Below are positions 51,023 to 51,345 of a stretch of 51,345 bases of DNA, in pieces. The stretch is from DATLXH01 sp035576005 (GTDB lineage Bacteria > Acidobacteriota > Thermoanaerobaculia > Gp7-AA8). The DNA lies in NCBI GenBank assembly GCA_035576005.1, contig DATLXH010000198.1:1-51345 (forward strand). The letters run 5' to 3'. Under the pieces are notes generated by a model. That model saw only the letters and a program-made list of their open reading frames with translations, did no database searches and was not told where the DNA came from. Position 1 is the stretch's first letter. The number at the start of each line of letters is the position of its first letter. The position numbers and the translations under genes were made by a program.

Positions 51023-51345
51023 GAGCCGGGTCGTTTACAGATTCGCGCGGGTTTAGTCCACTCGCGGCACGTTGCCGCACATCCCTTCCTGGAACTCCGA
51101 GCGTTTGTGCAAATGCGCCAGAATGTCGTCCCGAGCGGTTAACAGCGGGGAACGCTGGTGAAGAAGTGATGACACGCGGCGGGACTCGCGCCCGAAGGGC
51201 GAATCCCTCTCCCCGGCGGTGTATAGACCATAGACATCCCGAACAGGTGTGCGAGGACATCCCGAACACATACGGTATCAAAAGCAAAAGCTCATCTAGG
51301 GAAAAAGCGGGCTCACCTGGTTCTCTGTCGATTGTTGCGCTGTTG
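51023..51345. other. Non-coding right edge: interrupted palindrome and IS end
   Basis: No gene is supported after 51022. The stretch up to 51203 holds short GC-rich repeats; 51204-51219 is the left half of a family F palindrome. From 51220 the sequence changes character and looks like the terminus of a mobile element. Confidence 0.6.
51220..51345. mobile_element. Probable insertion-sequence terminus running off the window
   Basis: Begins TGTATAGACCATAGACATCC and contains GACATCCCGAACA twice, at 51233-51245 and 51256-51268 (period 23 bp). A TG start with short internal direct repeats is typical of IS21-like ends; IS481-like is also possible. It interrupts the CCCTCTCCCCGGCGG palindrome exactly at its centre. 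No transposase is inside the window, so the family is unresolved. Confidence 0.45.

Noticed and set aside
1..51345. tRNA, rRNA and riboswitches
   Set aside because: No cloverleaf with a T-loop consensus, no rRNA-like segment and no known riboswitch core was found by eye; a covariance-model scan was not possible.

Overview
The window reads as a piece of a chromosome from an uncultured-type member of the Acidobacteriota. This is an inference. It rests mainly on a secreted VWFA-related protein of the kind abundant in that phylum (10745-12481), on a G+C content that looks to be near 60 %, on the truA-uppS-cdsA-dxr-rseP order, and on a MoxR/DUF58/transglutaminase cluster. Another Gram-negative phylum cannot be excluded. 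About 43 protein-coding genes, one frameshifted gene and no rRNA or tRNA genes were recognised.

Layout. 211-10204 (minus): a cell-envelope glycan operon, read from dapF through two large membrane proteins and five glycosyltransferases (GT2 and GT4). 10745-12481 (plus): VWA protein. 12578-17788 (plus): housekeeping envelope and isoprenoid genes truA, uppS, cdsA, dxr and rseP. 18013-22766: metallophosphatase, VOC protein, cinA and an ABC-F ATPase. 22953-27255 (plus): pdxJ, a dicarboxylate/glutamate symporter bracketed by two copies of a 167-bp element, and a GT39-like membrane glycosyltransferase. 27055-31018 (minus): moxR, DUF58 and TgpA-type transglutaminase. 31261-34575: ETF-ubiquinone oxidoreductase and a CNNM/CBS protein. 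34914-37287: a small His-tailed membrane protein divergent from a P1B-ATPase-like protein that lacks the main catalytic motifs, followed by an overlapping 29-codon micro-ORF. 37356-42547: acyltransferase, LOG-family protein, BadF-type kinase, lipoprotein and M28 peptidase. 42795-51022 (plus): DUF3052-like protein, ZIP transporter, YkgJ-like cysteine-cluster protein, REC-EAL protein, EcsC-like protein, thioesterase, frameshifted PilZ gene, MFS exporter, SRPBCC protein and a small secreted protein. The right edge (51220 onward) looks like the end of an insertion sequence.

The most striking non-coding feature is a high density of palindromic and mobile repeats. Family A is a 186-bp MITE-like element with long terminal inverted repeats; the window holds two complete and five partial or edge-truncated copies. 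Family B is a 167-bp element present twice around the symporter gene. Both families are bounded by 4-bp YTAR sequences (CTAG, TTAA, CTAA), which fits mobilisation by an IS5-like transposase. Family A copies supply stop codons, a C-terminus and a start codon to neighbouring genes. At least six further palindromic families lie between genes.

The best candidate for an undescribed system is the 34914-37287 module. Its central protein keeps the P1B-ATPase scaffold (HMA-like N-terminus, membrane helices, the His-Pro motif, P-domain-like fold segments) but lacks the actuator domain, the CPC motif, the phosphorylated Asp of DKTGT, the TGD motif and the GDGxND motif. It is therefore predicted to be a non-pumping pseudo-ATPase, possibly a sensor or scaffold.
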